Origin: Artemisia argyi
Taxonomy: Eukaryota; Streptophyta; Magnoliopsida; Asterales; Asteraceae
Direction of reading: 5' to 3'
Assembly: GCA_030686995.1 (NCBI GenBank)
Contig: CM060680.1
Coordinates: forward strand, 85,433,104 to 85,497,103
Length of the DNA stretch: 64,000 nucleotides
Shown: positions 12,401 to 23,002 of the stretch, piece after piece
Layout: each line of letters begins with the position of its first letter
Numbering within the stretch: position 1 is the first letter of the stretch
Program-made: the position numbers and the translations under genes
The notes under the pieces: generated by a model
Database searches by the model: none
Seen by the model: the letters and a program-made list of their open reading frames with translations, nothing else
Told to the model about the DNA's origin: nothing

Positions 12401-13186
12401 TTAATGATTAGGTATGTTCACATGTTCTCCCATCTCAAAGATCTGAAATCGGAGCTCTTGCATCTCGGTATGATGTTGCATCTTCATATCCCCTACAATG
12501 TTTTCCAATGTATCTGCTCTTCGGCGTGCAAGCTGGGCTTCCCAAGTACGGTCCTGTCCCTCTCTCCGCAATGATATCGCGAAGGAACGTGTCTCCGAGA
12601 TATCCGAACGTATCTGAGCTAACCCTTGCTGCAACTCTATTCTATCGGCTATAAGGTTATGTAAGGTGTTGTGGGTAGTATCTGAATGGTCGAAAGATGA
12701 ATAATCAATCATCTGTAGAAGTGAATCTATCTGATCCTCGTGATGCTCCAATCGCGTCACTACTACAGAAGGTGTAAAGGTAGAAGGAATTTCCACCCTA
12801 GCACTCTCGCCAGTTTCATTGATATGAGCTGGGGGAGTAAAACCAGGCGGATAGGGTAATGATGGTGAAAGTGGAGAAATAGGATCAGAAATACGAAGGC
12901 GGCTGGAGGTATGTAAATCTACTTCGGGGATAGGTTCTCTTTGGTGAAAATTATACGGATAAGTTTGGCTGAAAAGGTTGAGTAGGTGATCGGGTGCATA
13001 TGAATTATGACGTGGTAATGGTGTCGATAAAACAAAAGTATTGGGATTCTCAGGCGTTGTAGCAACTTCGTCTTGCTCGTAGGGTTCTGTTTCTTGAGAA
13101 ACAGCGTCAGGTACAGCAGTAGAACGATAAACAGGCGAAGTAACGGACGCGACGGAAATATCAGAGTCGGATTCGAACATACTCAT
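12401..13186 (-). CDS. Extra pre-gag ORF of chromovirus element 1
   Basis: A separate frame of 261 codons between the primer-binding site and gag, ending 354 bp before the gag start. The start was placed at MSMFESDSD; the upstream 23 codons lack resemblance to relatives. The N-terminal third is acidic and Ser/Thr-rich with ETEPYEQDEVATTP. The middle is Pro-rich (SPLSPSLPYPPGFTPP). From about residue 140 on it is charged and helix-prone, with heptad-like Leu/Ile spacing (RLEHHEDQIDSLLQMI, ADTLENIVGDMKM), suggesting a coiled coil. Relatives lie at 5248 and 43522, so it belongs to the family. It carries none of the gag, protease or pol motifs. Function unknown; an accessory or Gag-interacting role is only a guess. 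Confidence 0.75.
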   Translation of the reverse strand: MSMFESDSDISVASVTSPVYRSTAVPDAVSQETEPYEQDEVATTPENPNTFVLSTPLPRHNSYAPDHLLNLFSQTYPYNFHQREPIPEVDLHTSSRLRISDPISPLSPSLPYPPGFTPPAHINETGESARVEIPSTFTPSVVVTRLEHHEDQIDSLLQMIDYSSFDHSDTTHNTLHNLIADRIELQQGLAQIRSDISETRSFAISLRREGQDRTWEAQLARRRADTLENIVGDMKMQHHTEMQELRFQIFEMGEHVNIPNH

Positions 13187-13403
13187 ATTGACACAATACT
13201 GTAACAATTCATAAATAGCGCAGAATAAGAATTTATTATCATATAATTTTAACATATCGCAATTAAAATATCATAGCTTAATGATTAACTTACGGAGTGC
13301 TGTAGCAAGCAGGTACAGCGGGCAAAAATTTATATGATAAAACTTTAATTTATTTGAAAGTATGGTTATAGTTCAATGTTTGAAAACATTTGGTTCTCTA
13401 TAA

Positions 13404-13423
13404 CGATGTCTCTGATGCCAATC
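13404..13423 (-). promoter_or_regulatory. Primer-binding site of element 1
   Basis: Read on the minus strand, directly after the 5' LTR, the sequence is GATTGGCATCAGAGACATCG. It matches the initiator-tRNA-Met site (TGGTATCAGAG) with one mismatch in the core, marking the start of minus-strand DNA synthesis. Confidence 0.8.
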
Positions 13424-15419
13424 TGTAACACCCCCTAATTTGAAATGCGGCAGCGGAATAGAAATTAGGGTGTTACGGTGAGGATCGAAGTCATAATGAT
13501 AGAAAACGACTCGAAGAGACGTTTTAAAAACATAATTTCATTTATAAATATTTGAAATACAATAGGTCCTTATCAGAGTATTATAAAAACTTTGATGTTT
13601 TGAAATAAATCAAACATCATTTATTTTACATTATTATTGAAATAAAGTAAACATAATTTGAAGATTTTTGCCGCCCGTTCCATGCTTGCTTCCCCTGTCA
13701 AATACCTGAGATACATGCTTAAAAGTCAACAAAATTGTTGAGTGAAATCATAGAGTTTGAATTTAATAATCATTTTGATACACAAGCAAGATTGTATTGG
13801 AAAATACAATCAGTTTGAAAACATTGATATTGCAGTTCATATATTGCACTAAGTCTCATGACACGCAAACGTTAACAAATACCATAAACGGCGGGTGTAT
13901 ATCAAATCAATGATACATTTTTGCCCTCGTGTAATAGGTGATTTGCCAGTTCCTATTTTTACTCAAATATAATTATCACGACTAATGCGGCTAACCACAT
14001 GCATATGGCATTCCGTCAAGCATTAGTGGGACAGGCTGTCAAACCTTAAATAGATCTATTCATTATATTCGCGTTCACCGCAGTGATTAATGGTTCATGA
14101 ATAAGGGTCTTTTGGCAATAGCTAACTTAGGCATATATCAGTCAGGAAAGCATACAGAAAATACTTGTGAATCTATTTATAGCATGTATCCCCCTCACGG
14201 AGTTTTGAAAATAATTAAATGTGAGGCTATGACTCACCTTGATTGATACTGAAAATGAAGAAAATAAAGTCGGATGAATTTTATGAAAACGGCTTCGAAA
14301 CACAACAAACACTTCTAAGGTGAACTAGAGTCGAGCTAGGGAGAAAAGAACACAAGAATTCACTTCAAACTATATAACCCGATCGTTATATTTATTACTT
14401 TGAACCCGAAATCTTTCCTTTGCTTCCAATACTATACCAACGACTACTAAGTCTTTTGAAAACAGTTTGAAGGACAATTTACTAAGTGAAAGAGTGTGTG
14501 AATGAATATGAGATAATGCATGCATGTAGTTATATATTACTTGGATGTATAACACGTGAGTGGTTAAATTTCAATGTGAACTTCACACTCACTATTCCAT
14601 GTCAGTGAACATAGCTCTAGGTGCTTATTATATTGATCTAGGAAGAGTTTGTGAGAGCATATAATAAGGAGATTTGTTGGGTGATTCATACATATGTCGA
14701 CCAAAGCATTTTCTTAACATACGATTCATTAAATCATATACTACTTGAGTATACTTGATCATCCGTAACATTTAAGCATGAAATCATCCTAGAAATAATA
14801 TTAGAAACGTTTAGAAACAAACTAGATTCAAAACGGTTAAGTTTTGAATATAGTTCAAATCGGTTTAGGTTCGCTAAGGTCGAATACTTTACCTCTTAAA
14901 AGCATATCAAAACTTAACGTAGAAACATGAAACTTGACACACTAATTATTGGCTAGTAGGTAAATGAGATGAGAGAATAAAATTCGTACGTCGTGTGTAA
15001 GAATTAGAAATAAACGAGGCGTTTTGGGGGATGCTTGAACTAGTCGATCGGATGAAGTTTAGTTAAATATGATTTTGGGCTTGTAGTGTGGGCTTATGAA
15101 TAGTGGGCTGAGGTGTGTGGGCCGAAGTAATTAAGGGTCAAGTTAGGTTAATAGAGTAATTAAGGATTTTAATTATAATTAATAAATATAATTAGTATTA
15201 GGATTTAGGTTTAGGATTAAATAAAGATTTTAAGTTTCGTGTAACGTGTCGAGGATTAATTCCGTCATTTCGTGAATTATATTATTTTGTGAAAATCGCC
15301 AAAATAATATAATAAGAAAAATTTTAAATTTTTCCGAGAAAATGGGAATTAGAAACGATAACGAAAGATTAAATATTTATTAACGATTTGATTACAAGAA
15401 ATTTTTACAGGGTTCTACA
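13424..15419 (-). repeat. 5' LTR of element 1, shared with a second copy
   Basis: 1996 bp, the partner of 5436-7431. It should hold the promoter that drives both ORFs leftward. Unusually, a polypurine tract and a pol tail also follow on its right side, so this one LTR serves as 5' LTR of element 1 and 3' LTR of a truncated neighbour. Confidence 0.95.
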
Positions 15420-15909
15420 GTACCCACTTGTCATTCTGAATTTCGTCCCGAAATTCGATTTTAAGAAATCTAACAAGTGCGTTCTATGAAAATAAGTGCG
15501 GATATTTCTCACGGAATCTATCTTCTCTTTCCCATGTATAAGTCGGTCCTCGCTTAGAGTCCCATCTTACTTTTACAATGGGGATACGATTCTGTTTGAG
15601 TTGTTTAACTTCTCTATCCATTATTTCCACAGGCTCTTCTGTGAACACTAGTTTGTCGTCCAATCTAATCTCTTTTAGTGGAATGACGAGAGTTTCGTCT
15701 GACAAACATTTCTTGAGTTGGGACACGTGAAACGTAGGGTGTACCCTACTAAGTTCATCCGGAAGTTCTAACTTATAAGCAACTGGACCAATTCTCTCCA
15801 GAATTTTGAAAGGTCCAATATACCTCGGATTTAACTTTCCACGTTTTCCAAAACGAATCATTCCTTTCCATGGCGAAACCTTCAACATGACTTTGTCTCC
15901 TACTTGAAA
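15420..15909 (-). pseudogene. Pol tail of a second, truncated chromovirus copy
   Basis: The minus-strand frame from about 15909 to 15484 encodes the last 142 residues of pol: the integrase C-terminal segment with GPFKI and the chromodomain-like end. It matches 7496-7921 with one base difference seen (15854). Upstream sequence is lost at about 15907, where Athila LTR sequence begins. Before it, 15420-15483 repeats the polypurine tract and spacer. Confidence 0.93.
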
Positions 15910-18900
15910 ATACACAATTTATCCCAAAAGTGTGTTTTATATGTTTTAGATGCAAAACGTTTAAAAACAAATGAAAAACGAACAAAGTTTGCACAATTAG
16001 CAGTTTCAGTCCCTCAAGTTTCAAAAATTGACAAAACTAGTCCCTGGAAGTTTAAAACGAAAGAAAAGTCAACCCAAGGCATGGAAAAGTCAAAAATTAT
16101 GAAAAAAGATCCTTGGGTAAAAAGTTTGAGAAAATTACATGTTTGGTCCCTGTACTTTGCAATTTGGCAAAAATGGTCCCTGCAGTTTGGAAAATTACAC
16201 AAATGGTCCCTGGGGTTTTGAAATATAAAATTTATCAAAAATTGCCCTTGTACTATTCACATGTGTCAAAAATAGTCCTTGTTGCAAGTTTGTAACATTG
16301 GCAGTTTTAGTCCTTAAAGTTTCAGCAGTTTGCAATTTTAGTCCCTAGGAAATTTAAATTGTAAATTTACATGAAAGGTCCTTGTGGAATTATAACTTGG
16401 CATAAGTGGTCTATGAATCAAGTTTGGAAAAGTGTCAATTCCAGCCCCCCCCCCCCATTTTTAGTAAATTACAAAATTAGTCCTTGTGTAAAGTTTCAAC
16501 TCAAACCAAACGGATCCTAATAACTAATACTACTCCCCAATCCAAACAAAACTCCTACACTCCAATCCAGCCCACTCACTCACCTCTCCTTGGCTCATCA
16601 CCATAACAACCCAATCCCACCCATGCGTATTATTTAGAACGGTCAGACTTTGACCGTTTGACCCATTGACCTCTTCATCCCCAAAATAAGACCACCCCGT
16701 GACCTGAAAACCTCTGAAACCTTCATCATCACCCCCCCCCCCCTCAACACTCAACCATCATAACCTATCCCTCTTGCACCCCCTCCAAACACTACCCTCC
16801 AAAACTAACCTCTGGCTTCAATTATCTCAAAGAAACAGACAAAAAAGGAGTTGGGCGCCAAAGAATTTAAACGGCTGAGATTACTTGTTTTGATCCTAGG
16901 TTTGGTAATTCAAGCTGGGAAAAGCTCAAAGGGTCCCACAAAACCCTAATGTGGAGCTATAAGAAGAAGAGAAGCAGTGAAGACTAGTGTTAGAATTTTT
17001 AGTTTAATTTTGTTGTGTTCAAAGTTAATGTAACTTTTCAATTTCAGTAAACTCAATGTTGTAATATGTTTCATTATCAATAATATAAGTTCTTTATTCA
17101 GCAATTCCAATTTTCAAGTTAAATTCTAGTTTACTCAAAAAAATAAAAAAAAAATAAAAAAATAGAAAAGAAAATGAAAAATAAAGAGATTGAGATGAAG
17201 AAGACAGAAATGGAGCATGGTGTATCAAGAATGGTAATGGTTTAGAGCTCTGGGGAGCATAGGTTTATGAACTTGGCCCTGGTTCTCACTAAATGCTTGG
17301 CTTGGGAACTTTTGTAAGCAAATTTCCAAAATTTCTTGGCTTATAACTGTTTCTTGTGTTTATATATGAATAATCCATATTTTTATGTTTATTAAGAGTA
17401 TTGATGATGATTTGAACCCATTAAGTTGTTTGTTGTTGTTTAGATTAATAGTTGGTACCTCAAGTTAGTTAACTGCCATATAGCTTATTTTCCTCCCCAT
17501 AAGTGTTAATCTCTTCATTGTCTGTGTTTCTAAGCTCATTTATGTCTCACAACTAATAAAAGATTTGGTTTAGAGATAGCTTCATCAATCTGTGTGGGTT
17601 TCTGTCTCAAAAATTCATAATAGACAACTAAAAGGGGTGTTTGGGATTAGGTGTTACCCTGAGTTCCAGGGTGAGTTTGTGGTTGTTTTCTGTTTTAAGA
17701 AGTCACAATAGGTATAAATAAGTTAGGTATAGTATAAAATCAAATGGTCTTTTTATAAAAAGTCAATTTCCCTTTAATCATTTCATAATCTGTTAACTGT
17801 TAGGCTATTTAGTTCAAGTTTTTGTTAAAACAGTAGATAATTAGTTAATATCACTCAATATCATCTCATCTTAACTTAGTATATCATAATAAGTTGCTAG
17901 AAGTCAGCCAAATCTCACAAAAGTCAAACTGTTAAGCTTTACTAAAAAAGTCAAAAGTTCAATCTCAGATTTTAGCAAAAATAGGAAGAATTAATATGAA
18001 TTTTGTGTTTGGATTTGAGGTCTGAAAATTCTTGTGGGTAGACTCTACCAGCTGAACTTTAGATTTCTACAAAGTTTATATTTTTGTGATTTTTTTTAAG
18101 TGACCAAAGTGCCCTTGGAAGTGGGCTGCAGGGCAAGGTTGTCCCCTGCTCAGATCAGACCTCAGTTCAACCCACCACCTTTGGTGGCATTTTGTGGGCA
18201 CCCCAGTGGGTCCCACACTTCACTTTTGGGTCCTTACAACCCCCCTCCTACCAGGGAGTGAAGATTGACCATTGCTTTGACCTCTAGACCACTGGACCCC
18301 ACCTGAAATTGCTTCCCAAGATTGTCCCCATTCTGTCTCAGATTTGTAATAAGCTAACTGCTTATTTGTGTTAAGTGGCTTATTCAAGGTACTTAACTGG
18401 TTGATTCTTGCTTATTCAAGTTCATGTAACTCAGAGAGACCAATATTCATCATTGTGGACCCCACCTTCCTTCATTTGAGCTTAATTCCTTCAACAGTCA
18501 ACAAAAGTCAACTGTTGGGTGAATAAGCACTCAAAGTGCTTATTTTTGGGTTGTGAAAAAAGTGTTTTCGTAAAAAGTTTCTGTTTTAGTGTATAATTAG
18601 TTTGGAAAAAGAAAAAAAACACCAAAAACCAATTTTAATTATAGTGATAGCTTCTATTTAATATGATTTATCATTTTAATTTTCTTTTTAGCTTATTTAT
18701 AAGCAATATATCATTTTTATATTTTTAGTAAATCTCTTTTAGGTTAAAATAATTCTAGAAATTTTTCCAGATTTTTCTTTTGTCTTTTAGTGGTTTTTAT
18801 AATTAATTTTAGTTTAATTAAGTTTTAATTAATATTAAGTAATTAAATAGCATAATTAGATTTTATAAAGCACAGCCTAGTCTTTATAATTTTTCTAGCT

Positions 18901-19622
18901 TTTATTTAAGTTAAAACATTTGTATAAAATTTTCTAGAATTTGTACTGTTCATTTTCTATTTTTTATAATTTAATTAGTTTAATTGGTAATTAATTAGTA
19001 ATTAGATTAATAATTAGTAAATTAGTTTAAAAATACATAAAATAAACTTTTTATAATTTTTTAGGATTCCAGTGATGGTTAATTAGGTTTGTAAAATTTT
19101 TCTTAATTTTCTAAGTCTTTTTAGTATTTTTAATAAATCTAATTAGTTAATTAGTTAATAAATAGATAATTAGTAATTAATTAATAATAAATAATTAAAT
19201 AGTGTAAAAATAATTTTTCTTTTTCTTAAAATTTTCTTTATTTATTAGGATTGAAAAAATAATAATTTTACACTTGTAACCCTTTCCGTCCATCAGTTGT
19301 ACTTTTTGTTTCGTTCGTCTGCGTACGTTTTTAATTAAAACGTACGTTTTTAGGTTTTAGCTCAAATCTTTGTAATCTTAATTCCCGTAATCAATCACGT
19401 AGATTTCCTAAGCTATATTTGTCAATAATTTCCAAATAATTCTTATCACAACCCTTTTCTGTGAATAATCACCCGATCACAAGTACGCTAAAGCACAATC
19501 CACACCTCGTCGGGACATAACGACCTGGTGATACCCTTTATTACCCGGAAGCATTGATCTAGGCTCTTTGACTTTGTTGACTATTATTTGGTCAATATAA
19601 GTTGACGGTTTAGCATCAATCA
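15907..19622 (+). repeat. 5' LTR of Athila element, start truncated
   Basis: About 3716 bp, matching 26897-30600 of the 3' LTR with scattered substitutions and small indels. The first 76 bp of the LTR are missing. It ends CATCAATCA just before the primer-binding site. Homopolymer C runs near 16447 and 16733 are longer than in the other LTR. The frame at 16530-16754 is not considered a gene. Confidence 0.92.
15995..16425. repeat. Degenerate 'GGTCCCTG' tandem repeats in LTR
   Basis: Phrases such as CAGTTTCAGTCCCT, AAATGGTCCCTGCAGTTTGG and ACAAATGGTCCCTGGGG recur every 30-40 bp, about ten times. The block is repeated in the 3' LTR (26985-27415), and a similar one in inverse direction lies in the solo LTR at 37650-37830. 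It is a feature of the LTR family, not coding. Confidence 0.7.
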
Positions 19623-19627
19623 ATTTT

Positions 19628-19645
19628 TGGCGCCGCTGCCGGGGA
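19628..19645 (+). promoter_or_regulatory. Primer-binding site of Athila element
   Basis: TGGCGCCGCTGCCGGGGA lies five bases after the 5' LTR. It matches the tRNA-Asp-complementary site (TGGCGCCGTTGCCGGGGA) typical of Athila/Tat elements with one difference. Confidence 0.9.
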
Positions 19646-20172
19646 GGTGTGCACGTTTCTATAGCGTTATTTGAGATTAGTGTTATTTCACCTCATTCAC
19701 TGTACAAATACCACCACTTTTGTAAATTTTAAATCAAAATACAAAAAAGTCATTAACACTTTTCCTAAAGTGTTAAAACACCAAAAAAAAATTTAAAACT
19801 ACAAAACAGATCGTAACGTTTTCTGAATCGGTTATCTTTTAAGGTGATTCTTAAAGAAAAACGATTTTAGATTACGAGACGATACCAAAAATATTATCCA
19901 AAAGTTTTTAAACCCATACAAAAAACACAAAAACATCCGTCTTTTCTTGTGAATAATAATTCTACATAAAAACCAACCGTCGCAAACCAAGACAGAACAC
20001 CTACCAACTGGGGGTGTGAACATAATAAGTTCCCAAACAAAAGATAAAAACTTGCCTTTGTATCCTTGTGAGTGGTGTACCTTTCTTAAAGAATCCATTC
20101 ACTCGTGATTATTGGTTTAAGTTCACTGTTGATTTGCCTCGATTTTGTTTTGATTGGTTTTATCTCTAGTGC
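19646..20172 (+). other. Leader between primer-binding site and gag
   Basis: AT-rich untranslated leader of the Athila element. No ORF in it is supported. Confidence 0.6.
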
Positions 20173-22573
20173 ATGCGCACTCGTTCTTCTAGGTCTACTA
20201 GCCCATTACGTGAGCTTGTACGAAAACCTAGAAGACCTCGTAGATGTTCAGCACCAACAGTCGGATCTGAGATCCGTACTGTTGCCACACCCACTGTCAC
20301 CATGGCGAAAGACCGCCCCATGTGTGAGCTTCTCCAAGCACCGATCGAGGGTTACGGAGATGCCATTATTGTCCCAGCCATCGTGGCTGATAGTTTTGAG
20401 CTCAAAACCGGGTTACTCAATCTTGTAACCTCAAGTCAATTCTACGGTTTTGAGAGGGACGATCCTCATGCTCATATTCGATGGTTCAATAAAATCACAT
20501 CGACCATCAAGTACAAAAATGTCCCGTGTGAAGCAATAAAACTTCTTCTCTTCCCATTCTCCTTGGAGGGACAAGCCCGGATTTGGCTTGAAAAACAACC
20601 TCCACGATCTATTGAGACATGGGAAGATCTTGTCAAAAATTTTGTGAATGAATTCTTCCCACCTTCCAAGACCACGAGTCTTAAGAACGAAATCACCAAG
20701 TTCACTAAAAAATATGATGAATCTTTTGGTGAAGCGTGGGATCGTTTCAAAGAATTACTTCGCAAGTGTCCACATCATGGTTTCTCTGAGTTGATGCAAC
20801 TCGATACTTTTTACAATGGCGTGAGCCAAGCTGATCAGGATTCTCTCAATGCCTCCGCGGGAGGTAACTTTTTGAGTAGAACCACAAAAGAAGCTTTGCA
20901 AATCATAGAAAACAAGTCTAAGGTCCGCTCTACACGAAGCAAACCGATTGTTTCTCAAATTAATGCGGGTCCTTCCACTTCATCTTCTGTGAGTCAATCT
21001 AGCACGGATGCTAAGATTGACAAGCTCACTGAAGCGATCCAAGCTTTGGTTCTCGCCCAAACAAAGAAAGTTTCATTTCCACAACATCCTCCACCTGCTG
21101 AGGTTAAAAAAAGTGGAAGTCTGTGTAACTTGTGGTGGGCCGCATGCCTACTACAATTGCACAGCTACTGATGGTACTCCATATGAAGCTCATGCTGTAG
21201 CCGGGTCCCAAAATCAAGGAGGCAATCAATATCGCCCTCCTATGGACCCTAGCTATCGTCCTCAACATCATTATCCTGGACCTCCTGGTTTTAATCAAAA
21301 CCAAAATGTCCAAAACCGTGGCCAAAATCAAAATAGAGCGAACCAAGGTTATCAAAACCAAGGTAACTTCAATCAGGGTCACGGTTTTCACAATCAAAAC
21401 CAAGGGTTCCAAAATCAAGGTTTCCAACAGCAAAATCAAGGAAACTTTAATCGGAACCAAGGTCAGGGTAATTTCAATCCGGGATATTTTCATGGAAACA
21501 ACAACCCTAATCAGGGTAATTTTCAAAATCAAGGTCCCAATCCGAACAATCGAGCTCCAAATATTCCTAATCCGAATCAAGCCATTGTTCCAACCGGGCC
21601 TTCATCTGACGAGTTGTTGAAACAATTCATGAAGTCCCAAGATGAGTTGAACAAGTTGCTGGTCAGCCAGATTTCTGACATCAAGAAGTCTTTAAATAAT
21701 CGACTCTCGGGCTCAGGTACTACTTTACCGAGCAACACGATCGCTAGCCCGAGGGGCGATGCTAAGGCGATCACAACACGAAGTGGTGCTTCATATGATG
21801 AACCCGCGATTCCTACTACCTCTTCTTCCTCTCCTCCAAAGGTAGTGGATCGTGAGCCTGAGGTGACAAAGGACAAGGTGCAAACTCCTAGCCTACGAAG
21901 TACAACACACGTCCAACCTCAGGTTATTCCTGAAACCAGATGTAAGCCTGGAGTTGTCTTTGAACCACCAGAAACTCCAGTGGACAACCCTAAATCCAAA
22001 ACTTCTATTCCCTATCCATCACGTCTCAGTGAACAAAAGCTCCGCGAAAAGGCTAATCACCAAATGGATAAGTTTTTCCAAATCTTCCAAGATATGCACT
22101 TTGACATTAGCTTCGCGGACGCTATTCTCTTGATGCCCAAGTTTGCATCAACAATCAAAAATCTGTTGAGTAACAAAGAGAAACTCTTTGAGATGGCAAG
22201 AACTCCTCTAAATGAGAACTGCTCAGTAGTTCTTTTGAAAAAGCTTCCTGAAAAGCTTGGAGACCCCAGGAAATTTCTCATTCCTTGTACTTTCCCGGGT
22301 ATGGTTGATTGCTTCGCCTTGGCCGATCTAGGTGCTAGCATTAACCTAATGCCATATTCTGTGTGGAAGAAACTCTCTCTTCCCGAACTTACCCCCACGT
22401 GCATGACTTTAGAGCTTGCCGATCGTTCGATTTCTCGTCCCATTGGCATTGCCGAGGACGTATTCGTTAAAGTGGGGAAGTTCCATTTTCCGGCAGATTT
22501 TGTGATTGTTGACTTTGATGCCGATTCTAGGGTCCCTCTCATTCTTGGACGGGGATTCCTTAGAACTGGGTGA
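20173..22573 (+). pseudogene. Athila gag and protease, frameshifted
   Basis: The gag frame opens at ATG 20173 (MRTRSSRST). The capsid-like domain spans about residues 60-250, with PFSLEGQARIWLEKQPP and W..L...F...FFP blocks. An A7 run at 21106-21112 shifts the frame by one. In the other frame the zinc-binding motif CVTCGGPHAYYNC follows, then a long N/Q/G-rich stretch (about 21250-21600). The retropepsin-like ADLGASINLMPYS is near 22318, ending LILGRGFL. The DLGA form of the active site is usual for Athila. TGA at 22571-22573 ends the frame where relatives continue. The single extra A is most simply a mutation; programmed slippage is an alternative. Confidence 0.88.
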
Positions 22574-23002
22574 GCTCTTATCGATGTATTTGAGCATGAG
22601 ATCACATTACGTATTGGAACGGAAGCCATAAGCTTCAACCTAAATCAAACTTCGAGATACTCCTCCAATTATGACTGTGAATCGGTGAACAAAATAGATG
22701 TCATCGATGTTGCTACTGAGGAGTACGCTCAAGAGATTTTAGGTTTCATTGATGATTCTTCGAGTGAAAACCTCACTCAATCTTCTCACCCCATCATTGC
22801 CAATTCTTCTCCTTCCCTCACTCCGTTTGAGGGAAGTGACTTCATCTTAGAAGAAATGGAGGCGTTTCTCAAAAGTGATTCGATTCCCGATGGAGTCGAT
22901 AACCAAGAGATCGACCTCGAGAGGGATATTCTCATACTTGAAAAATTGTTAAACGAAGATCCCTCTCCTCTTCCTGTTCTACCACAACAACTTCATAAAT
23001 AG
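22574..23002 (+). pseudogene. Athila linker between protease and reverse transcriptase
   Basis: The reading frame of the protease continues after the 22571 stop (ALIDVFEHEITLRIG) through an acidic linker to a second stop, TAG 23000-23002. The linker is rich in E, D and S and has no catalytic motif. It shows that gag-pol was once one polyprotein. Confidence 0.75.

Larger units (their letters stand above)
5436..15419 (-). mobile_element. Young Ty3 chromovirus, Tekay/Del type (element 1)
   Basis: This is a complete minus-strand LTR retrotransposon of about 10 kb. In its own direction the order is 5' LTR 15419-13424, primer-binding site, extra ORF, gag-pol, polypurine tract, 3' LTR 7431-5436. 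Both LTRs are exactly 1996 bp and differ by only three substitutions on visual comparison. The gag-pol frame is open over 1516 codons and ends in a chromodomain-like segment, which places it with Tekay/Del chromoviruses. The base left of the 3' LTR is inside another element's ORF. The right flank is not a target site but the pol tail of a second copy, so no target duplication can be scored. Confidence 0.93.

Noticed and set aside
16530..16754. 74-codon minus-strand frame repeated at 27514-27735
   Set aside because: It lies inside the Athila LTRs, differs between copies by frame-changing C-run lengths, and resembles no protein.
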